Shown here piece after piece: positions 1 to 7,814 of a stretch of DNA of 32,466 nt (the first letter of the stretch is position 1; every line of letters begins with the position of its first letter). Made by a program: the position numbers and the translations under genes. Source of the DNA: Polyangiaceae bacterium (GTDB lineage Bacteria; Myxococcota_A; Polyangia; Polyangiales; Polyangiaceae); the NCBI GenBank assembly GCA_016933275.1, contig JAFGBI010000332.1, positions 1-32,466 on the forward strand, given 5' to 3'. Under the pieces are notes generated by a model that was not told the DNA's origin, did no database searches, and saw only the letters and a program-made list of their open reading frames with translations.

Positions 1-127
1 CGGATCGCGCGGACAGGGGTTTCGCCGACCCGATGGCGTTCCGCGATGGCCGGACGGAGGACGGGAAGCGGCCATGGCTGGGGCTTCAGCGGCGGCGAGG
101 GGGTTTCGGCGGTGGTGGTCGGCAGGG

Positions 128-186
128 CCGCGTTGCAGCAGCGGCTCTGCCTTGGGCGCGCGCCCCACGCCGCCGCTGCAACGCGG
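128..186. terminator. Long perfect inverted repeat downstream of the sulfatase-like gene
   Basis: A perfect 12-bp stem is formed by 128-139 and 175-186 (CCGCGTTGCAGC / GCTGCAACGCGG). After one mismatch the inner bases pair further, and the loop contains a self-complementary GGGCGCGCGCCC at 154-165. It lies about 80 bp past the stop codon of the minus-strand gene ending at 266, where a terminator or 3'-end structure is expected. No T tract follows on either strand, so intrinsic termination is unproven. The rest of 1-265 shows no supportable gene. Confidence 0.45.
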
Positions 187-265
187 CGCAGGAGGTCACC
201 ATGGATCCAGCCGCCCCGCACGCGGCCGCGACGGCCGGCGGGCGACGGCGCGGCGACCTGCCGCG

Positions 266-2263
266 CTACGGGCAGTCGGGCAGCCTCGGAGCGAACCGCA
301 TCAAGCGCTCCTGGCTCGCGGGCGCGTGATACTGCATCTGCGCGCTGACCACCGACCGAAGCAGGAATTCCAGGCGGACAGCGACGTCTGGCTCACGATC
401 GGCAACGTCGAACAACTCGCTCCCATCCTCTACCAGCTGGAACAGCCGCGCCGCTTCCCAGCCTTCCTCGACGATGAGCTTCCATGGCCAACAGACCACG
501 GCCTGGGCGCTGCGCGCCCCCTGGATGTTCAGCAGCACCGCCTTCGCGCTCTCCTCGTCCTCCCGGAACAGGCTCGTACCCTGCCACGACGGGTGCGCAG
601 GCAATCCGATCAGGTCGAGGACGGATGGGAGAATGTCGAGATGCGACGCCGAGGTCCGCCGCTCGCCGGATGCGAGCCGTTCGGGCCAGTAGAACAGCAG
701 CGGCACGCGAGTCTCCCCTTCGTAGAGGGAGCGACCGTGGGTCACCAGGCCGTGGTCGAAGAACAGCTCACCGTGGTCGGCGGTGACAATCCACAACGTC
801 TCTTGGAGCTCTTCTAGCCCCTCCAAGGCCTGGTGGAGCGTCCCGATCTGCGCATCGACGTAGTGAAGCGCGTTGTCGTATCGGTTGGTGATGCGGGCCG
901 CGTCTTCCCGCGCGAAGCGCAGGTAGCTGAAGCGGTGGGCGGGCGCCGACGGCTGAAACGGCCCCGTCACCCCCGCCGGCAACGAGTAGGGGAAGTGCGA
1001 CGCCTGGAGGTTCAGGTAGAGCGCCCACGGCGTGCGCCGGTGCTCGGCGATCCAGCGAACCGCGCGGGCCGCCGTGAGATGATCCGGGACCACACGCTCC
1101 ACTCCTCGATCGAGGAACGGGCCTTGGTGATCGAGAGCGTGGAAGAAGTGGGTCGGCGTCCCTGTCTGCTGAAATGCGAGCATTCCCTGCCAGGTCTCGT
1201 CTTGGCTGGATATCGTAGCGGTCGCGTACCCCAGGGTGTGAAAGACATCGTGGAAGAGGAAGCGAGGGTAGCTGAGACGCTGATGCAGGTCCAAACCGGA
1301 GGTACGACGTGGAAACAGCGACGAGAGCAGCGCCGGCTGTGCGTAGTTGGAATGAGTGGCCGTCGTCCACGCGCGAGGGAAGCGGACGCTCTCCGCTGCC
1401 AGACGATCCAGGTTGGGGGTGGCGGCGCGCTCGTAGCCGGCGAACCCCAGGTGCCCCGTGTTGACCGATTCGATCACCACGAGTAGGACGTTGGGCTGTT
1501 CGTAGTGGGATTGCCGGACTTGCTGCTCCCAACCCCGCGCCGCCTCGAGGACCGGCCCGCTGGAGGGGAGGCTGGCATCGAGCGGTCCCTCGTCATCGGG
1601 CGTATCGAGCGGCCCCTCGCAGGTTGCCTCCTCGGGCTCGCATTGCCCAACGGCAAGCATCGCCATGAGAGGGCTCATCGTCTCCGCGTGCAGCGTCGTG
1701 GACAGCGTTTGCCCACAGACGATCCCCAGGACCAGGAGGGTGGCAGCGCTCGAGAACGGGGCACCCGTGCCCCGCGCTGCCTGGTCACGCTCGCGAAGCG
1801 CGGCCCAGGTCACCGTCGCCGCGGCCACCCCGGTCCCGGCCACCACCAGCGCGACGTCCGCATACTCTAGCCAGACCAGGCGAAACAGGCGGCCCGGAGA
1901 GCTGGCAGCAAACTCGAATTCCCCCGCGGTCAAATAGGCTCCCGAGAACCACTTCACGGCCCCATTGGAGGTATGGAACGCCACGAACGCGCAGCAGAAC
2001 AGGCTCGAGAAGACTCGCATCCAGACGGCGACCCGACCGCGGAGCCTCTCCTCGGCCCACCGGAGCAGGCCGAGCGCGATGGCGAGGAGGCAGACGGGTA
2101 TCGCGCCGGCCATCAGGCGAGGGAGCAGCGGGAGGTGCTCATCGAGCAGCCAGGGGAGACCCACCTGTTCGCCGAGCGCGACGACGAAGCCGATGGCGCC
2201 ACCGAGCCAGAAACCCCGCTTCGTTCCGCTAGGAGCGCTGAGCCAGATCCGGTGTGCCATCAC
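266..2263 (-). CDS. Membrane-anchored alkaline-phosphatase-superfamily protein (sulfatase / LtaS-like)
   Basis: 665 aa, starting at the first of two adjacent start codons (GTG then ATG). Residues 1-200 hold about five hydrophobic segments (near 17-40, 48-68, 83-98, 130-155 and 171-190). A sulfatase-fold domain follows from about 256. It opens with PNVLLVVIESVN, where E265 fits the first metal ligand. TTATHSN at 300-306 sits where the nucleophile lies, ASHFPY is at 421-426, and TADHGE (D496, H497) with a downstream His at 509 completes the metal site. There is no C-x-P-x-R formylglycine motif, so a Thr/Ser nucleophile as in lipoteichoic-acid synthase, phosphoethanolamine transferases and phosphoglycerol transferases is more likely than a true sulfatase. 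The domain should face the periplasm or outside and act on lipid head groups or glycans. The substrate is unknown. It appears monocistronic. Confidence 0.85.
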   Translation of the reverse strand: MMAHRIWLSAPSGTKRGFWLGGAIGFVVALGEQVGLPWLLDEHLPLLPRLMAGAIPVCLLAIALGLLRWAEERLRGRVAVWMRVFSSLFCCAFVAFHTSNGAVKWFSGAYLTAGEFEFAASSPGRLFRLVWLEYADVALVVAGTGVAAATVTWAALRERDQAARGTGAPFSSAATLLVLGIVCGQTLSTTLHAETMSPLMAMLAVGQCEPEEATCEGPLDTPDDEGPLDASLPSSGPVLEAARGWEQQVRQSHYEQPNVLLVVIESVNTGHLGFAGYERAATPNLDRLAAESVRFPRAWTTATHSNYAQPALLSSLFPRRTSGLDLHQRLSYPRFLFHDVFHTLGYATATISSQDETWQGMLAFQQTGTPTHFFHALDHQGPFLDRGVERVVPDHLTAARAVRWIAEHRRTPWALYLNLQASHFPYSLPAGVTGPFQPSAPAHRFSYLRFAREDAARITNRYDNALHYVDAQIGTLHQALEGLEELQETLWIVTADHGELFFDHGLVTHGRSLYEGETRVPLLFYWPERLASGERRTSASHLDILPSVLDLIGLPAHPSWQGTSLFREDEESAKAVLLNIQGARSAQAVVCWPWKLIVEEGWEAARLFQLVEDGSELFDVADREPDVAVRLEFLLRSVVSAQMQYHAPASQERLMRFAPRLPDCP

Positions 2264-2271
2264 TGCCGGTC

Positions 2272-2277
2272 ATCATG
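2272..2277 (-). promoter_or_regulatory. Candidate -10 element of the sulfatase-like gene
   Basis: CATGAT on the minus strand ends 8 nt before the GTG start at 2263, and there is no Shine-Dalgarno sequence between them. The arrangement resembles the hexamers in front of the genes at 25344 and 26055. No convincing -35 box is visible. It may give a leaderless or near-leaderless transcript. Confidence 0.3.
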
Positions 2278-2464
2278 GCGCATTTTCTGCCCACCGCGAA
2301 CAGGACGCTCGCACCAAAGAGAGCACAGACCCGAGTAGATACGGCACGGAGCGGTTCTCAGGGAAGGATTCTCCTCCCCGGAGGCACCTACGTGAGGGGG
2401 CGGAGGTTGATCTCGCTGGCGAGGGCGGGCGACGGGAGGAGGACGGGAAAGGGGACGGCGGGCG

Positions 2465-2498
2465 GCGCTCCGCCCGGGCTCTGGTCCGGGCGGAGCGT
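2465..2498. terminator. Strong GC-rich hairpin between sulfatase-like gene and transposase remnant
   Basis: GCTCCGCCCGG at 2467-2477 pairs perfectly with CCGGGCGGAGC at 2486-2496 around an 8-nt loop. Two more outer pairs (one G-U) extend it to 2465-2498. It lies immediately before the transposase fragment at 2503. It could be a terminator or the trace of an insertion-sequence end, and the sequence alone does not decide. No T tract is present. Confidence 0.4.
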
Positions 2499-2502
2499 GC
2501 TT

Positions 2503-2676
2503 CCCAATCGCACCGCCCTGTCCACCTGCTCCTACGGGCTCGACGAGCTGCACATCCATCGTCTGGCGGCGGCGTTGGCCGGACGCGCCATCGCCCTCGG
2601 GTTGCACGATGGCAAGGTCGTCCACCTGGACTTCCACTCCCTCCCACATTCCGGCGATGAGCCCGAATTCCCGTGG
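2503..2676 (+). pseudogene. Fragment of a DDE-type transposase
   Basis: One reading frame gives about 58 residues, roughly from RTALSTCSYGLDELHIHRL to HLDFHSLPHSGDEPEFPW. The stretch HLDFHSLPH followed by GDE resembles the FHSIPH-type motif I recall from a family of DDE insertion-sequence transposases, where it sits at the start of the catalytic core. Both upstream and downstream the frame loses resemblance to protein, so only an internal piece survives. No terminal inverted repeats or target-site duplication were found. The family assignment is from memory and is tentative; the conclusion that this is a remnant is firmer. Confidence 0.4.
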
Positions 2677-2820
2677 TCGGTCCGTGCAGCCCGCGAACGG
2701 GCGCCGGGTTGAGGCAGCCGAGGGTCAGGAAGAGCACGGGGGCAGCCAGCACGTCGCGATGTGCGACGGGTGCTGCGGCGGGGTCGGTCACTTCAGACCA
2801 AGGACACCCCCACCACGGAG

Positions 2821-3063
2821 TCACAGCCGGAGCGACGGATCCCAGAGCGATGGGCCAGGGTTGGGCCCGCAGGGGCCCGCCCAGGGATCGGCGAGGACGT
2901 AGAAGCCACCGACCCACACCTCGAAGTGCAGGTGCGGCCCGGTGGAGTTACCGGCGGCGCCTTCGCGGGAGCGCTGCCACGAGGCGAATTGCCACGGCAC
3001 CGAATGGTCCCATGTGGTCTGCCAAGGAGAGGGTCGGTGTCCTTGGCCGGCAGTCGAGATCAC
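2821..3063 (-). pseudogene. C-terminal remnant of an M23 (lysostaphin-type) metallopeptidase
   Basis: An 80-aa open frame contains GNSTGPHLHFEVWVGG (about residues 39-54). This is the characteristic H-x-H zinc-binding segment of peptidase family M23, which cleaves peptidoglycan cross-bridges or stem peptides. The upstream H-x-x-x-D ligand pair and the rest of the roughly 100-residue domain are missing, so the fragment cannot be active. Its 5' end abuts the 3' end of the GH30 gene on the same strand. The junction falls in a 16-bp direct repeat (3060-3075 and 3089-3104), which suggests that a rearrangement removed the front of the peptidase gene. The GTG at 3063 is only the first possible start, not a credible one. 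Confidence 0.5.
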
Positions 3064-3104
3064 CCAGCCGTTGGCCGGTAGTTGAGGGTCACCCAGCCGT
3101 TGGC
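3060..3104. repeat. 16-bp direct repeat at the 3' end of the GH30 gene
   Basis: TCACCCAGCCGTTGGC occurs at 3060-3075 and again at 3089-3104 (offset 29 bp). The inner copy encodes ANGWVT of the enzyme. The outer copy is read in a different frame and supplies the TGA stop codon at 3060-3062. The M23 remnant begins directly beyond it. Confidence 0.85.
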
Positions 3105-5027
3105 GGGAGCCGTGAAGGTCAGCGTCGTGCCTTCGATCCCGACGCTCGTCTGCCCGCCGCTGGTGGTGTGCATCACCAGGACGATATCGCCGTCGGGATT
3201 CTTGAAGGCGAAGCCGTCCTGCGCGCTGGTCTGGATCCGAACCGCGTCGGGGTCCACGAACTGGGATGAGTGCCGGAACACGTAGTAGGCGGGAGTCCGG
3301 TTCAACTGCGGGCCGTCCGCGACGAGCAACGCATTCTGCTTCCAGTCGCGCTCTGTATCGTTACCGAGACCGAGCGGATCGAGCACCATATTCCACGCAC
3401 TGTAGGAGTTGCCGTTCTTGCTGACGATCCAGTCCTTGATGTACCCCCAGCTCTCGAGCCCATAGGCGAAGTCGTTCGGCGCTCGTTGACTGTTGTACGC
3501 CGGATATCCTGCGGGGCTCCAGGGGTAGTTGCCGCACTTGTGCTCCGTCGCATGGAGCGGCAGATCGTAGGAGCCGTAGTTCTGGCTCATCATTTCCCAC
3601 TGGAGACCGATGCCGTCGATGTACCCCCTGGCGGTGGCGTTGTTCATTACCCCGGTCACGATCGCGGGGTCGCCCGGGATCGCTTGGTTGTCAAGGGCGG
3701 TTCCAGCGGAGGTGCGAGACATGGCGCCGAGCCAGATCAGCACCTCCGGGTGATCCGTCGCGAACTGGGGACCGAGATAGGTGCCGACGAACTTCACGTA
3801 CGTGTCAACGTCCCAGAGACACGAAGGATAACCTTGCTCCCAGCCTGGCTCGTTGTGGGGGCACACTGCTCTCACCGTGAGGCCCTCCCCCGCATACGCG
3901 TCGATGAACTTGGAGAAGTAGAGGGCATAGGCCGCCAGCGTCTGAGCGTCGCTCTTCATCCAACCTTTGTTGTACGCATTGTTGGACTTCATCCAGGGAG
4001 GAGGTGTCCAAGGACTCGCCCAGAGATAAAGGTCCGGCTTCACCGCCAGCGCGGCCTTGATGTAGGGGATCAGCATCTGCCGATCCTGGGCGATGGTGAA
4101 GTTGCTCATCGTGTAGTCGTTGGCCGTATCGGCGTAGCAGTAGTGCTCCACCGCATAGTCGCTGGCGCCCATGGGGATCCGTCCCAAGGCAAACCCTGCG
4201 CCCTCCGTCTTGCTGAACAGGAGCCGGATCGCGAGCTGCCGGTCGGCCGCGCTCAGCCCTTGCATGGCCTGCCATCCCCGCTCGTTGAAGGTGCCGCCAA
4301 AGCCGATCCAGGTCTGGTAGGTGGTGTTCGGGTCGACGGTGATGCTGCCATTGCCCGTCGACTTGGTGACGGTTCCCTCTTGCCACCAGTTGCCGTCCGC
4401 AGAGGTGATGAGCTCGGGTTCTGGCTCGGAACCGCCGGTGCCCTGACCGCCCGTCTCCGCACCACCGGTCCCCGCGCCCCCAGACGGGCCACCGCCCGTT
4501 GGCGCACCGCCCGTGGGTGTGCCACCCGTTGGTCCGCCGCCACCGGTGCCGCCGCCACCCACCCCGCCGCTCGTTCCGCCGTCTCCACCGCCGCCGTCTC
4601 CACCGCCGCCGTCTCCACCGCCGCCGTCTCCACCGCCGCCCACACCGTGGCCACCCGAGCCGCCGCCGCCCGCGGAAGGACCGCCCGCGTCGCCGCCGCT
4701 CTCAGGGCCGACGGCACCGATCCCGCCAGCTGCGACCCCGCCCACGCCACCCGTCGTCGTGCCGCTGCCGGCGCGACCACCCACCGCTCGAGCTCCAGCA
4801 TCGGCAGCCCCACCAGCGGTTCCGGCTGCCGCTTCGCCGCCACCGTCCTCTGTCGCGCCCGCCGCGCCGCCGATGTCCGTTGCCTTCGCCCCGCCCCGTG
4901 CGGGCGCTCCCGCTACGTCATTCCCATCCCAGCGCTCCACCTTGTCGATCCCGAGCACGGGAGCACAGGCAGTCGCCACCACCAAACCGATCCCACCCAA
5001 CCCCAGTAGGAGTAGTCGCCGCTTCAT
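3060..5027 (-). CDS. Lipoprotein glycoside hydrolase of family GH30 with Gly-rich linker
   Basis: 655 aa. Residues 1-20 form a lipoprotein signal peptide (MKRRLLLLGLGG..., lipobox ATA-C) with Cys21 as the acylation site. Residues 36-200 are a Gly/Thr/Ala-rich linker that includes GGGGD repeats. The catalytic domain starts near 208. GFGGTFNERGWQ at 242-253 is the typical GH30 beta-strand 1 motif. PHNEP carries the likely acid/base E393, and LHATEH the likely nucleophile E495. A beta-sandwich follows to the C terminus. GH30 enzymes are retaining beta-glycosidases (glucosylceramidase, beta-1,6-glucanase, xylanase, fucosidase), and the specificity cannot be read here. The linker would hold the enzyme away from the membrane, fitting polymer degradation. 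The stop codon lies inside a 16-bp repeat that makes the last residues (PTAG) out of frame relative to the first repeat copy. Codon use is less GC-extreme in the catalytic part than in neighbouring genes. Confidence 0.88.
   Translation of the reverse strand: MKRRLLLLGLGGIGLVVATACAPVLGIDKVERWDGNDVAGAPARGGAKATDIGGAAGATEDGGGEAAAGTAGGAADAGARAVGGRAGSGTTTGGVGGVAAGGIGAVGPESGGDAGGPSAGGGGSGGHGVGGGGDGGGGDGGGGDGGGGDGGTSGGVGGGGTGGGGPTGGTPTGGAPTGGGPSGGAGTGGAETGGQGTGGSEPEPELITSADGNWWQEGTVTKSTGNGSITVDPNTTYQTWIGFGGTFNERGWQAMQGLSAADRQLAIRLLFSKTEGAGFALGRIPMGASDYAVEHYCYADTANDYTMSNFTIAQDRQMLIPYIKAALAVKPDLYLWASPWTPPPWMKSNNAYNKGWMKSDAQTLAAYALYFSKFIDAYAGEGLTVRAVCPHNEPGWEQGYPSCLWDVDTYVKFVGTYLGPQFATDHPEVLIWLGAMSRTSAGTALDNQAIPGDPAIVTGVMNNATARGYIDGIGLQWEMMSQNYGSYDLPLHATEHKCGNYPWSPAGYPAYNSQRAPNDFAYGLESWGYIKDWIVSKNGNSYSAWNMVLDPLGLGNDTERDWKQNALLVADGPQLNRTPAYYVFRHSSQFVDPDAVRIQTSAQDGFAFKNPDGDIVLVMHTTSGGQTSVGIEGTTLTFTAPANGWVTLNYRPTAG
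4581..4640. repeat. Four exact 15-bp tandem repeats in the GH30 linker
   Basis: The unit GTCTCCACCGCCGCC (plus strand) is repeated exactly four times. On the coding strand it encodes the GGGGD repeats in the flexible linker of the GH30 lipoprotein. In-frame unit length means copy-number change would lengthen or shorten the linker without breaking the gene. Confidence 0.95.
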
Positions 5028-5484
5028 TTCCAGTGTTCTCCAGCCAAGAGTCGTGAATCGCCACCGAGCGACGAGCTCGGGATCGGAGCCGACTCGGGTC
5101 TACCGCGCCGCTCCGCGGAAGAACAGGAGCGCCCTCGCCACCGCCTGTTTTTGGCCGGCCCGGCTTCCATCGAACGAAGGGATCCCGTCGCTGGGTCATG
5201 CTCGAAGGCAGGCCGAGGTCCGACCTGGCGCGGCCGAGCCGCTGCGCCGCGAGCCCCGGCGTGACACTCTCGGCGGAGCCAACCAAAGCGGCAGCGGTTT
5301 CGGTGGTGAACCCGAGCGGGGCTCCTCTCCCGCCACTCTCGCTGGCCGCCGCGCCACCCTGGCCGAAATTCCAGCATCACTGCTCGGGCTGGATCGCGCA
5401 ACAGGCAGCACGTCAAGAATCACCACGGACCGGAGAGGTTGGTCTCCCTGACCTCGACTGGACGCTGCGCGCGTCGCGACCACC
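5028..5484. other. Intergenic region upstream of the GH30 gene
   Basis: About 460 bp between the start of the GH30 gene and the frameshifted ORF at 5485. Short open frames exist on both strands, but none has a plausible start, composition or recognisable motif. An AACAGG/CCTGTT inverted repeat (5122-5127 and 5144-5149) followed by a T run may be a weak plus-strand terminator. The promoter of the GH30 gene must lie here, but no clear -10/-35 pair was found. Confidence 0.4.
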
Positions 5485-5746
5485 ATGGGTCGCGGGACCA
5501 GCGCGGCGAACCTACCCGACGAGCGGGAACTGGCGGCGGAGATAGAGCGGACCCGCCGGCTCCTGGCCGCCGGGCGCGTCCGATTTCGTGGCGCTCACAC
5601 AAGCCTTCACCCGAGCGCTGCGGCTGCCCCGCTCAGCCGTGGCGCAAGCGTTGGGTCGGCCAAGGCACGGTGGAAGAAAGGCGCTGCGGGCAGGGCCGAC
5701 GCGCCGCACGTTCCAACGAAACCGGGTCTATGCCCGAGAAGCGTAG
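5485..5746 (+). pseudogene. Small unrecognised gene with a single-base frameshift
   Basis: From ATG 5485 the frame reads MGRGTSAANLPDERELAAEIERTRRLLAAGRV, which looks like a charged helical protein start. After about position 5580 that frame degrades into Arg/Ser/Ala-rich noise. The adjacent frame takes over from GAT 5582 with DFVALTQAFTRALRLP and continues to a TAG at 5744. One inserted or lost base near 5580 would join them into a protein of about 87 aa. I do not recognise the family. It may be a decayed gene or a sequencing error; it lies next to other remnants, which favours decay. Confidence 0.35.
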
Positions 5747-5985
5747 GATGAGCGACGGCACCTGGTTCGCGAGTCGGCGGACGTGCTCCACGACCGGCGG
5801 CAGGCCGGGCCAGGCCGCTCACCACCCCTGGCGCCAGGCGTGGCTCCTCCCCGTCACGGTTCCTCGAGTCGGGGCCAGACCGAGAAGGTGTCGGAGACGT
5901 TCCGGCTGGCATCACCTTCGGCGAGTTGCCGCCGGTGAGCACCCCGCGGACCTAGTCGCGGCCTCTCGCCATTGGCCAAGGATGC

Positions 5986-6240
5986 TATCATCGCCGGGCG
6001 ACCGATATCCTGGACAGCGTTGGTGAGTCTCTTGCCAACCCAACCGTCGGCAAGGTCGCGATCGCAATCATCGGGCTGGCGGTAGTCTATGCCGTCGCCA
6101 AGCTCCTACAAGGCTCAATCCAGAAGTACGTCAAGGACGACGGTGCCCGCTATCGGACGCGGAAGCTCGTTTCATTGCTCGGCTACCTGCTCGGGGGGCT
6201 GCTGCTCGCGAACGTCTTCAGTGATCGCATGTTCGAAGCG
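5986..6240 (+). pseudogene. N-terminal fragment of an MscS-type mechanosensitive channel
   Basis: Read in frame from about 5998, the sequence gives DILDSVGESLANPTVGKVAI, a hydrophobic helix, then QKYVKDDGARYRTRKLVSLL and a second hydrophobic helix ending LLANVFSDRM. The R-Y-R-T-R-K-x-x-x-x-x-GY pattern between two membrane segments is typical of the membrane-proximal N-terminal part of MscS-family channels. The pore helix and cytoplasmic beta domain do not follow: after about 6240 the frame becomes unrelated. A -10-like TATCAT at 5986-5991 is followed after 6 nt by GCG, exactly where a start codon would be expected, so the start itself may have mutated. This is a truncated, non-functional copy. 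Confidence 0.6.
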
Positions 6241-6514
6241 ATTTGCTGCACGGATACCTCCCATGGCGCCGGCACACCGCAACCTACGTGGTCGCGCCGC
6301 CTTCGTTCCCTGGAAATGGCGCCGATCGCCAGCGGGCGGCGCCGCCCACCGCTGTCAGGTCCGAGAAGGACCGCGGCGGCGCCGCCGCCGCTTCTGCCGG
6401 TACATCGCCGCGTCGGCACGCTCGAGGGCCAGGCTCGACGATTCTTGGTGCCGCAGCTCAGTCACTCCGAGGGAGGCGAGACCCCCCGAGCGACCGCCCT
6501 TCGACCTCGAGGTG

Positions 6515-7159
6515 ATGAGGCCGCGAGCCATCAGCGTCCGTCGGCTGTGCCAGCTCGTCGATCAGAGACACGATGCGAGCATCGACGCTGCGCTCGGGGA
6601 AGCCAAGGAGCCTGTGCTGCTCTACCAGGGCATGACGCCCTTCCATCCCGCCGGCGAACGGCCGCACGGCATCTTCGGAATGGGGTATCCGATCCAGATC
6701 GAAGGCGAAGTGAGCACGGTCGCGTGGCAACCCGACAGCAGCCTCATCGAGGTCGCCAAGGTGGATCAGGAGGTGAGCGTCGGGCTCGGCGTGGGCGGTG
6801 CGCTCGGCACCCCCTCGGGGCTCGAGGGGCTCGACGTGATCCCCGGCATCACGCTGCCCCACGCCAAGATCCACGCGAAGACCCATCAGGAGTTCAGGCT
6901 ATCGATCTCGTTCGTGTTCAACCTCTTGCGCGTGCAGGCCGGCGCCGTGGGGTCAGGGGAAGCGCGCTGGAACATCTACCAGCAGGACGAACGCCTCGAT
7001 CGGTTCCAGCCCCTCACGCACACGCTCACGGTGCCTCGGGACACGCCGAAGGTCACCGGCCGCGTCACGACGTGGATCCGGAGAAACGCCGGGACTCGGA
7101 CAGACCGAGATCGTGCGCAAGCCCGCCCTGATCCTAGCGGCCATGGCGCTCCCGCGTGA
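6515..7159 (+). CDS. Hypothetical protein, possibly beta-rich
   Basis: 214 aa from ATG 6515, preceded by GAGGT. The frame is open further upstream, but that part is Arg-rich and unlike protein. From about residue 25 the composition becomes natural. It has LYQGMTPFHPAGERPHGIFGMGYPIQIEGEV, then alternating hydrophobic/charged stretches (EVSTVAWQPDSSLIEVAK, VGLGVGGALG, IHAKTHQEFRLSISFVFNLL) that suggest beta strands, and WNIYQQDERLDRFQPLTHTL near the end. No signal peptide, membrane segment or known motif was recognised. It overlaps the next ORF by 17 nt if that one starts at 7143, which suggests the two are expressed together. It lies just past the MscS remnant, so decay of its 5' end is possible. 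Confidence 0.5.
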   Translation: MRPRAISVRRLCQLVDQRHDASIDAALGEAKEPVLLYQGMTPFHPAGERPHGIFGMGYPIQIEGEVSTVAWQPDSSLIEVAKVDQEVSVGLGVGGALGTPSGLEGLDVIPGITLPHAKIHAKTHQEFRLSISFVFNLLRVQAGAVGSGEARWNIYQQDERLDRFQPLTHTLTVPRDTPKVTGRVTTWIRRNAGTRTDRDRAQARPDPSGHGAPA

Positions 7160-7814
7160 CCAGCTGCTGCGCCTCGCGGAACTCGACCAAGACCCGGCGA
7201 CAGTCGCGTTGGGCACGGCGGGGAAGCGCGACAAGGTCACCGACGAACTCGATCTGGTGCGCATGAAGCTCGCGAGCGTCATGGGGTACGTCGCGGCGGA
7301 GAAGTCCGCGGGGCACGCGGACGCCGAGGAGAAGCTGCTCGTCCGCGCCCTCTCCCTCGCCGCGGAAACCCCCGAAGTGAGCGACGATCTCCAGGTTTTT
7401 CAGGCGATCGCGCTGCTCAGCAACCGGCATCGGCTCGGACCCGAGACGATTGCCGCCTGCGTAGAGGCGATCGGCAGCGTCTTCGAGAAAGGGGATCGGA
7501 GCGTTCTGCTCGCGTTGGCCACGGCGCTCGTCCTCACGTTGGTGCAGGGCAATGGTCTGCTCGACCCGCCGCCAACGCGACCGAGCCCGTCTCCTCACCC
7601 TACGCCGCTCCGGACCCGATCGACCGAACGCCGCGCGGCTCCGGCAGGCACCATTGCCGACGTCACCCCGCTAGCAGGGTTGCCCGCTAGGGGGGTGCGG
7701 TCTCGACCGAAGATGGGCCCCCCCTCAGGGGGAAGACCAAGGGGGGTGAGGACATCGTGCGAAGGAGAGGACTCGAACCTCCACGGGGGTAAGCCCGCTA
7801 GCACCTCAAGCTAG
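7143..7814 (+). CDS. Hypothetical helical protein with a tail running into tRNA-Leu
   Basis: 223 aa from ATG 7143 (MALPRDQLLRLAELDQ); GTG 7113 is an alternative start. Residues 1-140 look like a genuine soluble helical protein (KRDKVTDELDLVRMKLASVMGYV..., ETIAACVEAIGSVF). A hydrophobic stretch ALATALVLTLVQGNGLL lies at about 122-138. After LLDPPPTRPSP the frame turns into Pro/Arg/Ser-rich sequence and runs to a stop at 7812-7814 inside the tRNA-Leu gene on the other strand. A functional gene would rarely do this, so the natural C terminus was probably lost by a frameshift or truncation near 7560-7600. The family is not recognised. It is probably co-transcribed with the ORF ending at 7159. Confidence 0.5.
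   Translation: MALPRDQLLRLAELDQDPATVALGTAGKRDKVTDELDLVRMKLASVMGYVAAEKSAGHADAEEKLLVRALSLAAETPEVSDDLQVFQAIALLSNRHRLGPETIAACVEAIGSVFEKGDRSVLLALATALVLTLVQGNGLLDPPPTRPSPSPHPTPLRTRSTERRAAPAGTIADVTPLAGLPARGVRSRPKMGPPSGGRPRGVRTSCEGEDSNLHGGKPASTSS

Noticed and set aside
4581..4640. Short regular repeats as a CRISPR array
   Set aside because: The repeats are contiguous 15-mers without spacers and code for a Gly-rich linker. No CRISPR array or cas gene was seen anywhere in the window.
3270..5009. Long plus-strand open frame antisense to the GH30 gene
   Set aside because: The minus frame has signal peptide, linker and GH30 catalytic motifs; the plus frame is low complexity.
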